Source: Cavia porcellus
Lineage: Eukaryota > Chordata > Mammalia > Rodentia > Caviidae
DNA: 64,000 nt
Assembly: GCF_034190915.1 (NCBI RefSeq)
Contig: NW_026947485.1
Span: 133,316,337-133,380,336, forward strand
Reading direction: 5' to 3'
Shown here: positions 47,270 through 59,689 of the stretch, in pieces
How positions within the stretch are numbered: the stretch's first letter is position 1
Layout: every line of letters begins with the position of its first letter
Translations under genes and position numbers: made by a program
The notes under the pieces: model-generated
The model's input: only the letters and a program-made list of their open reading frames with translations
What the model was told of the DNA's origin: nothing
Database searches by the model: none

Positions 47270-47658
47270 TGTTATAGTTTATATCTAGATGTCTCCCAAA
47301 AGCCTCATGTGCTCATAGGACAGATGGAACTTTGGGAAAGTGTTGAGACTATACAGGCTTATGGCTGACTTGCTGTTATGAAGTAAGGTCTGATCAGAAG
47401 AGGAGGGTCACTGGGGATGTGGCCTAGAAGGATTTGTCTCCCTCCTGCCTTTGCACTTGTTCTCTGCTTCCCAGGGGTCATGAGTGAGCAATTTTCCTTA
47501 TATGCCCTCCTCCAAGGGCCTCAGCCGTGCTTCCCTGCCTTGGAGCCAGTTGACTGTGGACTGAACCCTCTACCAGCTGTGAGCCAAAATAAATGTTTCC
47601 TACTTTAAATTGTGTGTGTTGGGTGTTTTGTCCCAGCAACAAAAAAAGTGACAGAGAC
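47270..47658 (+). mobile_element. ERVL-MaLR solitary LTR
   Basis: Starts TGTTATAGTTTATATCTAG then TCTCCCAAAAGCCTCATGTG. It ends with GTGAGCCAAAATAAATG, TTTCCTACTTTAAATTGTG and TTTTGTCCCAGCAAC. AATAAA is the LTR polyadenylation signal. No internal sequence is adjacent. The 63-codon frame inside it is chance. Confidence 0.9.
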
Positions 47659-47664
47659 CCTCAA

Positions 47665-49980
47665 GAAATGAGTTAACTCATACAACACCTGAAAATTCTG
47701 CCTCCTTCAGATTCTCCTAAAGATGGACATGCAGAATCAGGGAGAGGGGCCCATCTGTCCTGTCAGGTCAGCTCTGGCTTGAGGTTTTGTCTGCTGAGGT
47801 CAGTCCCTGCTCACACCTGTATCATCTTGAGAGAAGTTGTGAGAATCTGCCATCCAGGAAGTACCTTGCAGGATTCAAATCATGACACTCCAAAACTTTT
47901 GCCTGCAAAGAGAAGTTACCCCTTTGGCCCATGAAATCAAATTGTTTTATTTTCAATAGCAGGTATTTTCAAACCACCTCTTTTCAACACTAACATCTTC
48001 CCAAGTACTATGCTTAGGGAGAAACTTATGAAGTAATCTTTGCCTAAGCACTTCTAACCTAAGGACCCCAACTTTGCCTGGCTGGATGAGACTGACATGA
48101 ACTCAACACTGCTCATCCTCTCCGAACTGTGTAGTCACCAACACGGAACATGTCAGGCTTTCATTTTCCTCACATGGCAAGGTTTACTGTCAAAAATTTT
48201 GCTCTCACTAGCAGTGTTCTCTACATAGCTCTGGGCAACCAAAGAGGCTTGAATTGGAAATTACCTGCAAAATACTAATAGAATCAACAGAGAAGAGACC
48301 CCTCAGTTTACTGTAATAAAACGTTATCCTGAGTTACCTTAACTAGTTACTTAAATTTACCAAGAAAATCTGGAAAGAACAAATACACTTCAAAACTGTA
48401 CGCCAATGACATTGAAAATTTTCAGAAGAAAATTTACACTTGAAAAGAACATCAGTTGCCTCTTTCCTCCAGCAGTGACAAGATCTTTACAACCGGAACC
48501 AACTTACTGTAGATAGACATGCTACCTGGTGGCTAAGACAAGAGAGATAATCATTTGTGCGTTAATCGCTCTATCTTATTTCTGGTGATCTTAATGAACA
48601 GTTTTCTTAATGGTGCCTGTTAATAAATAAGGAAAATGAGCCCCATATACAATGCATGCTTAATAACTACTAATTGCTAGAAACAATGTTCTCACTTTAA
48701 TAGCACTTTCCTAGTATACAATAATAAAAGCAGAGGAATACAATGCTTTTTGAAAGTTTTTCTAATTAAACTTGGTTTTTAATCTAATCATAGTTCCTTC
48801 CACAAACAGGGAAGTGTCTATAAAGTTTAAACTTCTGTGAAAACCTACTAACACATAACTCCATGTAAAACCACAAAGAAATTAAGTTTGGCTCATGCTG
48901 GTTGCATTTATTTTCATTTTTATTATCAATTGAAAAGGTGAACTTCTAATACAATGGTCAGAGTCTTGTATGAGCTGAGGTAGATGGAAATGTCCACTTC
49001 TACCTTTCCTAACCAGTCTGGGAGGGCAACTTCCTGTTGTCCCTCTTTGAACAACAGGAAAGGTTAAGAACAGAATTGCTTTGATCACTATGTGAAAATA
49101 AAAAGAGACAGAATACTATGAAGGAAGGAATTTTCTCAGAGATCTAGACTAATAAAAAATAGGGCTGTGGGTGATGAAATAGAGGTTTCTCCTGCTGAAT
49201 GAAGAAGCTCAGTAATTCTGAGAAGGAAAGAAGTAGGAAATAGAACAAGATTCCCTCCGTACATTGATAAGGTTTCCTTATTAACACTAGAAGCACGTGT
49301 AGAAGGGATAGAAGAAAACATTTCTCATCTTTAGTTTTCAGCCTACGAGAAGGAGACGGTTTTAGCAAACACCAATGGTGGGCTGCTGTCTTTCAGAGTA
49401 TAAAACAAATTCAAAACTTCTTTATGACGTTGTCCATCATTGGCTTGTTATTTTCAATGTTAAGAAAAAGAATGAAAAAACTAGTCTATCTTGTTCTTGT
49501 GTGGTAAACACGTCCAAAAAACAAAAAGACCTTCTCATAGTATACATTAGGCCTGAGAAATTAAGCCATAAGTGAACCATAGAGGTGCTAATAAAAGATA
49601 GTGAAGGACTGGTAGGCACGCTATCAGGGAGTGAGGGGCTGAAAGACCGCAACAGGAGAGGAGGGAAGATTTGCAGAGACAGCTCAGGGGAAGGTTGGCG
49701 TATATTCTGGGAGAAGCTGGAACTCTGAGTGAGTAATTTAGCCAGAGTTTTAAGTGTTAGAAGAAAAGGAGAAAACGAATGAAATTGAGAGGATCATCAA
49801 CTTGGGATGGATGGTGCACTTCCAAAATATAAAGAAGGCAATGTGAAAGAATGTTTGCAGGAGCCGTTGGCAGATGGGAATTCAGTGAGAACCTAGGAAA
49901 GAAATTACAAATAAAATTGGACATTGTGTGCTGACAAAAAAAGTAAAGATACCATCTATTGCAAGATATGAGGAAAGTAT
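47665..49980. other. No recognisable feature
   Basis: About 2.3 kb with no named repeat or supportable gene. Confidence 0.4.
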
Positions 49981-49984
49981 ATTA

Positions 49985-50165
49985 AATTTTTTTGTGGTGC
50001 TGGGAATTGAACCCAGAGGTTTTTCACTGATCTGTATGCCTAGTCCTTTTTCAGTTTTTATTTTGAGACCAAGTTCCAAAAGTTGCCCAAACTTGCCTCA
50101 AAATTTCCACCCTTCTGCCTCAGTCTCTGTGTATGCTGGGATTGTAGGCATGCATCACCATAAGG
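49985..50165 (-). mobile_element. B1-dID composite SINE
   Basis: Reverse orientation: GTGGTGCTGGGAATTGAACC (ID B-box side) is followed by ATTTTGAGACCAAGTTCC, then CCTTCTGCCTCAGTCTCTG and GCTGGGATTGTAGGCATGCA (B1). The ID half is shortened. Confidence 0.85.
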
Positions 50166-50169
50166 CCTC

Positions 50170-51505
50170 TAGTCAGAGTTAATTTAGAAATTAGAGAATT
50201 AGGAAAAATTAAACAATACATCAAGAGAAATCCACTCAATTCAAAGGATCAGAATAATCAAAATAATAGGAAGGTTTTGATCATACGTTTTCATCTTTGT
50301 ATAAAATTCCCTTTCCCTCAGCACAACATATATCATAAACGTAAGCATGCACATATGTATACATACACACATAAAATATCTCACTTTCAAATACACATTG
50401 AAAATTAGCTACTAATTAACATGTGAATAGTGATCAAAATCATTTCTTAACATTTCTCTTTAATGTAAGACTTTGAGATGCCCTTTCTTTCAAGAAATGG
50501 AATGTATCATGGTTAAAATAGTAGATAATGTTTGTGAAAAAAATTAATATAAAATTTCTTCTTGAGTCAGTTATTCTCAAAGAAAAACATCTCTTTAATA
50601 TTGTAGCAAAAGATACTCCCTCCCGTCAGCCAGCAGACTTCAGTTTCTTAGTTGCCCAGGTTAGAATAGTTCCTATTCCAGTTCCTGTTACTTTTGTTTC
50701 TTAGAAACAGCTAGTCACTGTGACACAGCTGGTCACTGTGATGCATGTCATCATATGAATTAACCCCCAAATGATAAGCCATTCTGCCTCTGTGCTTCCT
50801 GCTTGTCTAGCCCATATATGCCCTAGACCATAGAGATCAGGGTCAGACATTCTGAGAAACAATAGATTCTTAGTCAGTGCCTGTCCAATGCTAAATAAAT
50901 CTACCTCCAAATCTTGGGTGCTTCTCTGTGCCACTCGGATATAATCACATGATACAAACAAAAACCTAAAAACGAATATATTCTTCATCATTTTTTTCTT
51001 CCCTGTTTTCCTCATCAGATTTTTCATTTGCCTAAATTGGGTCAGCTTTATAAAACTCCTGAATCAGAACTTTTATAGCCTGTATACATCTTGTCAATAA
51101 GTAAATGAATACTATAACATATGACTTGATTAGCTACAGATATGCAACAACTTGTTAGATTTCAAAATCAAATCATTCTTTTTGGGCGAAATTTCATGAG
51201 ACAGGTAGACTTCAGACTCTTGCATATATACTTTTCTCAAATTAAAATAGTTTTTCTTTAAAGGGGAAAAGAAGTATGTACATTATGTTTTGTACTGTTT
51301 TCCATTTTGAATACCCTTTTCAAAAGTTCATCTCTTGCTGATTAAATATGTCTAATATTTTTGGTCCATTAAGGCTCTATGAAATTCCACCTTGTAGTTA
51401 AGCCATGCATCAAAGATAGCCAGCAGAAGACTGATGGGTGATATATATTGTAAGAAATTAATGGAAAGCTAGGCTTTCCAAAAGACTACACATCTGAGTA
51501 ACTTG
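50170..51505. other. No recognisable feature
   Basis: AT-rich. The 108-codon minus frame at 50,701-51,027 has no domain. Confidence 0.4.
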
Positions 51506-51509
51506 ATTC

Positions 51510-51670
51510 TTCCATTCAACTAACATTTAAAGGGCACCTATTCCATGTCACGTATTGTAACAGGCACAGAATATAGAAAGACAAATAAACCATGCCCTAT
51601 GCCTCCCTAAAGTTCAGAGTCTGCTAGAGAGAACTAGCACGGAAAAACAATAATTACAAGTCAATATGAT
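51510..51670 (+). repeat. Possible ancient LINE-type fragment
   Basis: CATTCAACTAACATTTAAAG, GGGCACCTATTCCATGTCAC and AGAAAGACAAATAAACCATG resemble a common old mammalian repeat containing 'TTGAGCACCTACTATGTGCC'. I cannot say which LINE family. Confidence 0.4.
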
Positions 51671-51679
51671 CATTGTTGG

Positions 51680-52610
51680 GGCTCAAGAAAGATGTTCCAG
51701 AAAAAAAAAGAAAAAGAAAGATGTTCCAGATTCCTTGAAATTTGAGGGATGAGTAAAGTGGCCAGATGGAAAAAAGGGGGAGGCTGGTTCTTCAGGCACC
51801 GTTATCTACCTACCCACGAGCACAGAGCTGTGAAACTGCTGGCACATTTGAGAAACTGCATTGTAGGGAGGGCGGAGAGCGTAGAGGGAGGAAGTGAAAG
51901 ATAAACTGAGGAGTTCAAACCGGAAGCTATGCCCTGAAAGCTGAGGGAAATTGTTGGAGGATTAAAGCAATAATCTGGACAGTTTATTATCTTAGATTTC
52001 TCACTCTATAACAATATGGAGGATGAATCGATGCAGAAAACAATGAAGTTATCCCCAGGGGAGTATGTGGGTATCATCAAAGGTGAAAAAAAAAAAAAAA
52101 ACTGAGTTCATTTTACTAGAAACTTTGCAACTGACTATTCTCAAGTTAGCTCAAATAACCCAGAGAGAAGAATGCTTAATTCATTGACAATTTACACAAA
52201 ATTGGATTTACTCCAATTGGATCCTATTGCATAAAACCTGTCACCATGCTCACTCCATCTCTTCTAATGTCTGCGTGTTAGGTTCAACCTTGTCAGCCTT
52301 CCCTGATGGTAAGGAACTGATGGCAAGGAATCTCCAGATCCTGTCCTTGGAGCTCGGACAGTGTCAGAAAAGAGAGACGCCACTATGTCTTCAACTGGAA
52401 ACTACAGAGACAATGTCTGGCGGGCTTTCTGGGTCCTGAACTCCCTTCACCAATATTGTGGCTAAGAGATGGCCAAGCCTGGGTGCTCCCCTTCAGGGCC
52501 ATGGAGGTAAGGGGTGATGAAAGGCAAGCCCTGAACACCTGGAAAGGTGATAGGGGACAATCTGCCCTCAATAGAAGACAAGTGTGTTAGACCCAGGATA
52601 ATAAAAACTC
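51680..52610. other. No recognisable feature
   Basis: Contains an (A)-rich run at 52,088-52,103. No gene or repeat is otherwise supported. Confidence 0.35.
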
Positions 52611-52613
52611 TGC

Positions 52614-52649
52614 CTCTGTCTCTGTCTCTGTCTCTGTCTCTGTCTCTGT

Positions 52650-52684
<35 letters not shown>
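52614..52684 (+). repeat. (CTCTGT)n-(TG)n compound microsatellite
   Basis: About seven CTCTGT units pass directly into about 16 TG units. Confidence 0.95.
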
Positions 52685-52686
<2 letters not shown>

Positions 52687-52856
52687 ATGGGAGACTAAAC
52701 CCAGGGCCTTCACACTGAGCTACATTCCTCAACCCTTCTTTAGTTTTCATTTTGATACAGCATTTCACTAACTTGCTTTGACTTGAATTTGCAATCCTCA
52801 TACCTCAGCCTCCCAAGACTCTTGGAATTACAGAAATATCCCGCCATGCCCAGGTG
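52672..52856 (-). mobile_element. B1-dID composite SINE
   Basis: Reverse orientation: GAGACTAAACCCAGGGCCTT and CACTGAGCTACATTCCTCAA (ID half), then ATTTTGATACAGCATTTCAC, ATACCTCAGCCTCCCAAGAC and TTGGAATTACAGAAATATC (B1 half). The compound microsatellite sits at its tail. Confidence 0.85.
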
Positions 52857-52859
52857 AGA

Positions 52860-55800
52860 AAAACATTTGTGCAGACAGAAATAGAAAAGATTCACTGAAA
52901 TGAATCTTTTAGCAGCTGCACTGAAACTGACAGGCACATAGACTAAGTTAGGGAACTGTTGGTTAAAGAAAGAACAGGAGTAAAATATATTTAGAAAGTA
53001 AAATTGAAAAGATTTGGCAAGTGGCCAGTGGGATTGTGGGTAACCAGTTTTGAATCAGGTGGGATGGTATTTTAATTTTCTTTCAGGAATAAAAATTGTG
53101 AAAATGGTAGCAATCTTAACTTAATAAAGCACTTAAAGTATTCCAGGTGTGTCTGTCATTTTGTTTCATAGATGCAGTTTTGGGAATAAGTGAAAAGGGG
53201 GAAGGAGTCAATGACATCTGGTTGCCTGGAAAGATCTTCTGTAGAGAAAGTGCTACCTACCTAGGTTGGGAAATCAACAGTTGTTAGGAGGATGAGCTAT
53301 CAGCTTTGGCTGTATTGGGGACACTTAATAGAAATATAACATGCTGTCACAAAGGGGGATAACAAGAATTTAGTGCCGAACTTTCATTCTACGACGTGTC
53401 CTGATCTAGTCATTTCAGAACTTGGATGTACGGCGGGAAAGCCCACTGAATTGTTACATGACTCTCAGCAAGTTGGGTGTCAAGTAGTTTATCAGATAAT
53501 ATGTTGGAAAGAAGCACAACACCTATCTCATAGATAGTATACTTAAAGTGTCTCATGTGTGAAATGAATTCAATAAGTCCATTTTTCCCCCTGATTGGCA
53601 ACCCAAGGACACAAATTACCAAAGACTGAGACAACTCAGAGCATGAAGAAGAAGTTTTATCCAGTTTACCTTACACACCAGGATTCCCGAGTGTGCAACC
53701 TTATATAAGTAAGACATTTCTAACTTCAAGAAGTTGGTGTTCTAATTAGGATTAATGATGACAAATAAGACTATTTCAGAATGTGAAAAGTATTTCAGAG
53801 GAACTAAAACAGGGTGACGTGATAATCGGAAAATGCAGTGGAGTCTGGACTGGCAGGTTGATTCCTTTGGACTTCTCTATTCTGGAGAGAATGGATTCTT
53901 TTTCTCAATAAAAATGATCCATAACACACATATAACTTTTATCTCCTTCTGCATAGAATCTTGCCACCATTTAAGGATTTAGAAATGCTCAGTTGGTCTG
54001 CATGAGATCTCATGCAGAGTAACCTCAGTTGAATTTCTGACATTTTACAGAAAAAAGAGCAAGGATGGGAAAATGGCCACAGGATCCACCTGCCTTGCCG
54101 TCTTGAAGAAGCATAGTAATGGGTTCAGACTAGTAACAGCCTGGGGACATCACCCTTCAGAATTGGGGCTATCCTCCAGGATACACTATACACATTGAAT
54201 CAGCAACAGAAATTAGTACTTACATGAATCCAGAAACCAAAGGGTAGTGTGTCATCATCTCTTGAATCATCACTCAGAGTGAACCAAGTACACAAAGTGA
54301 GTCTCTTATCTCTGAAAATTTAGATTCTACTGGATAAGAGGATCTGATTTTCAAAGACCGGATGCTTACAGTAGGCACAGTTCCTCAGTAAGAGATTCAC
54401 CAACTTGAAGCCTGCTACCAGCTGGTCATTTGTGACTGTGCCACTGAGTTGTGGGGCAGGCAAAGAATGTAATTCTTACATTTTTAATGGTAGTCGATTC
54501 AGGCTTCCACAAAGATTGAGAGGTAATGAGGGGGGGTAAGAGTACTTCCCAAACCCACGGAGTCACTGAGGTTATGCTTATGTGCCCAGAGATAATGACA
54601 ATTGTGAAATTTATTACGAAATTACTACAGCACTATGGCTCATGGAGGTGAGGCAAATAAAACTCAGGTCCCTTGAAGACAGAAGTCTGTGCTTTCCTGC
54701 TCAGTGAGCACTCTAGATTTAGCTGAAGTGCTGGCTGTGAGTGACAAAACTCTGGAATAAGGAGTGGAGGAAAAAAATAATGAATATAAACTAGAGTCAT
54801 AAGACCAAACAGCAGAGAACACAGGGTGTTTCTAATTCTTCCTGTCATGAGTCTTTCATAGAAATTGTGGCTTGGCATAACATGAAGGCTCTGCAGCTGA
54901 TCAGACCGTATGGAGAATATGACTGTACTTGAGCAGTCAAAATAGACACCTCGTGTGGCCACATTCACAGCCACTCTTGTCACTTTTCCTTCAGCCATTG
55001 CTGCAGTGGGAAACTTCACACAGAGGTGACTGGAAAGCATTTCATCTCAGGTGTACACGTGTCTCTTGACTTCTACACCAGGGCTTCTCTGGATCTGTGA
55101 TATACAATCTGTGGGGTAAGACCCTAGCAATCTCACATGTGCAACCTGTATGCCAGAGAATTAGCATCCCACAGGACAACCTTTCTGTGAAAGGGGAGAG
55201 AGTTTGTCAATAAAGTCTGCCATTTCGTGACCCTCCTATAGGAAGAAGCAGAGAAACCAGGGGAGAGTGGGTGAATAGTCCTCCATATCACTCCTCAGAA
55301 TATCTCCTGGGGACTGCACTTTCCTGACCACACTGTACTGGTCAGCTGAAGGGGACACTATAGGGAATTAGCTTTCTCTTTTCCTGCTTCATTTTCCTAT
55401 ATGACTACGCCAAACAAACTGCCTCCCCAATTAAACTACTTACAAATAAGCCCTAAGTTCCTGCTCTACTTTCTGATTATTTAGGCTGAGATCCTATCTT
55501 CCCACTAATTCCCTTCAAATTTCCTTTCTCAGAGATTTTTTTAGCCAGTTCTGTGCGTTATTATCCAGAATACTGCTTGACAGATACTTTGAAACATAGT
55601 GCAACACAGTGTGTGATCTGTAATGATTGCAGAATGAATTTGACATGCCTACGTTCCAGTAGTTCATCAAATACGGCACAAACAGTTCTTTATTTTGGAT
55701 GACCAATCTTATGAAACTTAAAGTGAAGTAGTCTTCATTCATGCTGAACAAGTTAGGTAGCAGCATTCTTTTAAAAAATGTTTTTGTGTTACAGTTTTTT

Positions 55801-56510
55801 AAATTGCCATGAAGTGCAGTGATTGAGCATTGGCCTTTGATCATTCAGTTAAAAACTGAATTGAATTCCTGATCATCCGCATTAATTCACATGCTACCGA
55901 GAGGCTCCTTCTAAAGTCTTTGAAGTATAGCAAGTATTATCTCCAGATTATTAATGTACAAGAGAGTTCACTCTTTGCTAGTCGGGCTTAACCTTACACA
56001 AATATTATTTTAATATCTGTTAATCCTTTAAATTGAATGCTTTTTTTTTTCTTTTCAAAGCAAAAATAAATTTACTCTTGTTCCCGTGATAATGGCTAAC
56101 TGTGTCCCTAGATGAGGATTTTGGAAAACACTGATATGGTGGTGCCAGGGTGCCTGCCTTGTTAGTTGTTTGTGCAAAAACTTCAGGAGCACAGTTTGCT
56201 GACTTTGTAACGATAGAGGCTTTGGAACTGGGAGGTGTGAAATGTCTTTCTTCAGTGTTGTTTGCTCACAGCCTGGAGAGACTCACAGGCTGATAAAGCT
56301 GAGTAATTGTTCACTGGAGGTTGTATAAGTTGCCATATGGGAAAGCTGTAAACTAAGCATGGAAATAGCAGGATGTAGAAGATCGAGATCACCAGAGAGA
56401 AGGCTCCAAACACCTTCTAGGAGCGTGCCAAGATGACCTCCAAAGGAAAGAACTGGTGACCCTGTACCCTCCGTGAAAAAGGCTCTGGATGATGATATAG
56501 GCAACTCAAT
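52860..56510. other. No recognisable feature
   Basis: About 3.6 kb of single-copy-looking sequence. The 135-codon minus frame at 54,633-55,040 begins with ATG (LSSHLCVKFPTAAMAEG...). It shows no recognisable domain, so I do not call it a gene. Confidence 0.35.
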
Positions 56511-56519
56511 TTAAAAATA

Positions 56520-57020
56520 GCAAGAGGCACAATGGTAACTGCTTTTGATCACCTGGTATTCTATTTTTGCATCATGTACTATGCCCATCCTTCTGTTCTG
56601 ACTGTTTTGCTTAGTTATGTTTGGTTTTATTCTCTTCAAAAAAAAGTAATAAGAACTGTGGGAGTAATGAAACCCAAAAAGTATAATTGTTATTGTAAAA
56701 AAGAGAGGAAAGGAAGGTGGACTAAGGGATATAACCACAGGTATGTTTGAGTGTGTAGGGTGGAAAACCATATTACTGAGCTTTTGTTGGATCATTGAAC
56801 TGAACTGTCTACAATCTCACTGTATGAATGTCCACTTTATATGCTTTAATTTTATAATTTGGACAACTGTTTGTAAGAAGACAATATGTAACCTATTAAC
56901 TAGTGACTTATTACTGTATATTTTTTTTCTTGAAATTCTGTATTACTTGTACCCTTTTACTGCTTTGTTTTTTTATGTCCTTTCTTTTCTCTCTTTAAAT
57001 AAAAAAATATATACTGCAAA
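56520..57020 (+). mobile_element. 5'-truncated copy of the ORF2-less L1 family (3' end)
   Basis: Aligns along its whole length with the reverse complement of 24,790-25,270. Shared runs include AGTAATAAGAACTGTGGGAG, CATTGAACTGAACTGTCT/CATTGAACAGAACTGTTT and ATGTCCACTTTATATGCTTTA/ATGTCCACTTTATAAGCTTTA. It ends CTCTTTAAATAAAAAAATA and an A-rich tail, confirming the family's 3' terminus and polyadenylation signal. Small frames inside are chance. Confidence 0.88.
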
Positions 57021-57043
57021 AAAAGAAAAAGACTAGAGGAATC

Positions 57044-57140
57044 TGTGCCTTTGTTTGTTTGTTTGTTTGTTTGTTTGTTTTTGCAGTACTTGTGCATGCT
57101 AGGCAAGCACCCAATCACTGAGTAACATATACAGCCCCTT
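57044..57140 (-). mobile_element. ID-type SINE fragment
   Basis: (TTTG)n tail side, then TGCAGTACTTGTGCATGC, CTAGGCAAGCACCCAATCAC and ATATACAGCCCC. Reverse-oriented ID, diverged in the A-box region. Confidence 0.75.
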
Positions 57141-57149
57141 CTCTTCTGA

Positions 57150-57243
57150 CTTTACTTTTTTTTTTATTATTATTATATTGTGGTGCTCAGGACCTTGTGC
57201 ATGCAAAGCAAGAACTCTGCCACTGAGCCATGTCCCCAGCCCC
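57150..57243 (-). mobile_element. ID-type SINE
   Basis: (T/TTA) tail, GTGGTGCTCAGGACCTTGTG, CATGCAAAGCAAGAACTCTG, CCACTGAGCCATGTCCCCAG and CCCC. A complete reverse ID lying tandemly after the previous one. Confidence 0.85.
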
Positions 57244-57244
57244 A

Positions 57245-57980
57245 GTCAATGCCCACTGAGCACACTTCTCTTGTTTTCTAACCCCCTGGAGGCATCAATT
57301 ACTGGTGCTACAGGCTAGAAAATTTCCCACTTTCCTAAAAAAGAAGTCTTTAGAGGACTTAATATTTTTCCCTCACTTTCAAGGCTTGAGCTCTCTTTAA
57401 ATTGTGCTATTTCTATTATGTTGAAAATAGGAACACAAAAGGGTAAACTGCAGTACAACCCACCAAAGTGCCAAATAAATTCAAAATAACTTGACAATTG
57501 CAGTCACTTCAACTAAAAAGGCTCCATACTTTAAAATGAGGGACCTTTACTCTTCCTAAACAGAGCTCTGGTTGGAGATATTCCTGCAATCCCTCTTGAT
57601 TATAAGAGAAGTGGGCAATTGAAAGAAAAATAGAAGGAGGTCAGGACTCCAAAAACAGTAATGGCCCATTGTGATTGTCGTTAATGATGAGAAAATATCA
57701 ACTGAAATCCTTTACTAATAGCAATGCTGGCTTTTTACAATTTATCCTTTAATTAGTCATGATTTGAGAAGCAAAGTAGTCACCATGGTGATCTTTAAAA
57801 GGATATTCAATGTTTAATGAAAAGTTTGCCCTTGTAAAATGACATGGAGCAGTAGACTTTTCAAATCGCTGTGAAATGAATAGAATGTAGATTTTTGCAT
57901 ATTAATAAAATTGTTCAAACACTGTTACAAGATCTTTCTTTTCCCTAGAAAAGGTCTCAGAGCTATACAAAAGTTTAATT
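57245..57980. other. Single-copy-looking stretch; possible conserved non-coding DNA
   Basis: No repeat was recognised. The segment 57,650-57,900 is rich in homeodomain-type TTAATTAG, TTAATGATG and ATTAATA words and carries CACCATGGTG (57,781-57,790), a palindrome. Its status as a conserved element is conjecture. Confidence 0.3.
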
Positions 57981-57981
57981 T

Positions 57982-57984
<3 letters not shown>

Positions 57985-58021
<37 letters not shown>
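57985..58021. repeat. (TA)n microsatellite
   Basis: About 18 uninterrupted TA units. Confidence 0.95.
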
Positions 58022-58025
<4 letters not shown>

Positions 58026-58278
58026 GCCTATAATGTTTTAAATTATTACTATTATAGATTATTGTATATTTATATATTTGCTAATCTGTACACCTAAAAC
58101 AACTTACTCTCAGCCACTGTGAGAGCCAATTTATGCCCAGCAGAAAAGGACGGGGAAAATGCTGATTCTATAGTTTATTGTAAGTTTATTTTTAGAGAAA
58201 GAGAAACCATATGAAAATTATTTGGGGCAAGTGAGTTTTGAACATATTGTTCATGTTGTGCACATATGCCAACCCCCA

Positions 58279-58770
58279 TGTTAGCAATTCTGACCTGAGA
58301 CTGGGTCCTTCAGCCACTCAGAACTGCAGAATCAGCAAGAATACAGCACAGACTTAGCAGCAAAATAGACTTTTATTCTTGATCAAGAAAAGGAGAAGTG
58401 AAAGATAAGCTCATTGATCAACTTCTCAGCCCATTGGGAGTTGGGAAACTCTAGACAGAGGGTAAAGAAATGAGGAAGGGATGGGGTAATACAGGGTATA
58501 AATATTTACACATTTTGTGAGAATGGGTGAAGATCTTCCAGGGCTCCAAGCAGTACCTCTTTTTGCTTCTCCTATGATTTTTTGCGGGTGCCATCAAGGC
58601 AAGTGCCAGCTGTCAGGGTACAGGGGTATATTACAACTGCCATGCAGATGAGATCATGATGAACTTAGCCCTGTCTGGTCATCACACTGCAGCCACCTTA
58701 CATCCAGGTTTGGCTAAGGCAGCTGAAGAGGAACTTCTGGTCTGTAAGTATCCTGTCCTCAAGGAGAAAT
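58279..58770 (-). mobile_element. Probable solitary retroviral LTR
   Basis: On the minus strand a CTTGATCAAGAATAAAAGTC signal is followed by TATTTTGCTGCTAAGTCTGT and CAGTCTCAGGTCAGAATTGC, ending near 58,279 in ...AACA. This is the R-U5 layout of many endogenous retroviral LTRs (AATAAA, then a T-rich start, then a CA end). The outer boundary is uncertain. No viral gene sequence is adjacent. Confidence 0.45.
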
Positions 58771-58779
58771 AACCTGAGA

Positions 58780-59345
58780 TCAGGGTAGAAATCTAGCTTA
58801 GAGACTTAGGCAGTGCAAGACCATAGCATAATAACACCTAGGTTTCCTGTAGGCTTGAATGGTTTCCTCTACCCTCTTATTTAACCCATATGGATTCACA
58901 GCTGCGACCACATCAGATGATACATGGCCACCAACACCACACTAGGTCAGCAAGAGACAGAAAGCAATTTTGTATGTCACCGAGAGACGACCAGAAGTAT
59001 AACTGGTTTATGTTATACTGTTTTATTGTTCAAGTATTGTGTGTTCATAAAGACGAGTTAAAGTACCGCATACCCAGTAAGAAAAATACCGTAATGACCC
59101 AAAGCCTGTTGTCTATTACCAAGAGCTAACAACAGACTAATATTTGAGCTATATAATTCTAATATTAAAGAATTTTTTTGTAAATATTTGTATAGTATAT
59201 AAATGTTTTATGACTTATTTCACTTAGTCCATAGTATTTCTTGTATTATTCAATTTTATGCCTTTATTTTTATATGTAACCCTTAATGAAACACAATTAT
59301 TACATAATTGGAGAATTTGTACTTTATATGAGTTAGCACAAATTC
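58780..59345. other. No recognisable feature
   Basis: AT-rich. The small plus frame at 58,890-59,129 has no domain. Confidence 0.4.
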
Positions 59346-59349
59346 TGAA

Positions 59350-59525
59350 ATCAGACCACTTAAGTTTGCACCCCAACCCTGTTGCCTTGACCCTCACATT
59401 GCTGGCTTATGCATGGTGTTTATAATAGTATACACCTTAGAGCAGCATGAGCCTTACAAGGATTAAATGAGTCAAAATATATAAAGCCAAGCACATAATA
59501 CATATTTAATAAATGTCACTTATCA
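59350..59525 (+). repeat. MIR SINE fragment
   Basis: CTGAAATCAGACCACTTAAG, then GAGCCTTACAAGGATTAAAT, GAGTCAAAATATATAAAGCC and CACATAATACATATTTAATA follow the MIR consensus through to its 3' end. Confidence 0.65.
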
Positions 59526-59689
59526 TTTCTAAAATTGCATAATATTCCATGGTGTTGTTCTCTGCAATTTATGAAATGCCATATTGTGACTTATTTATAA
59601 TTTTTGCTACTAAAACACTATAATTAATATCTATGTATGTATGTATATATCTTTTCATTTGCTAAAACTATAAAATATTGCTTATAGAA

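Noticed and set aside
54633..55040. 135-codon minus-strand frame beginning LSSHLCVKFPTAAMAEG
   Set aside because: No recognisable domain, no flanking splice or promoter context, and a length attainable by chance in 64 kb.
55070..55190. Possible hAT-type DNA transposon (MER5-like) fragment
   Set aside because: Only loose word similarity; no terminal inverted repeat or 8-bp duplication seen.
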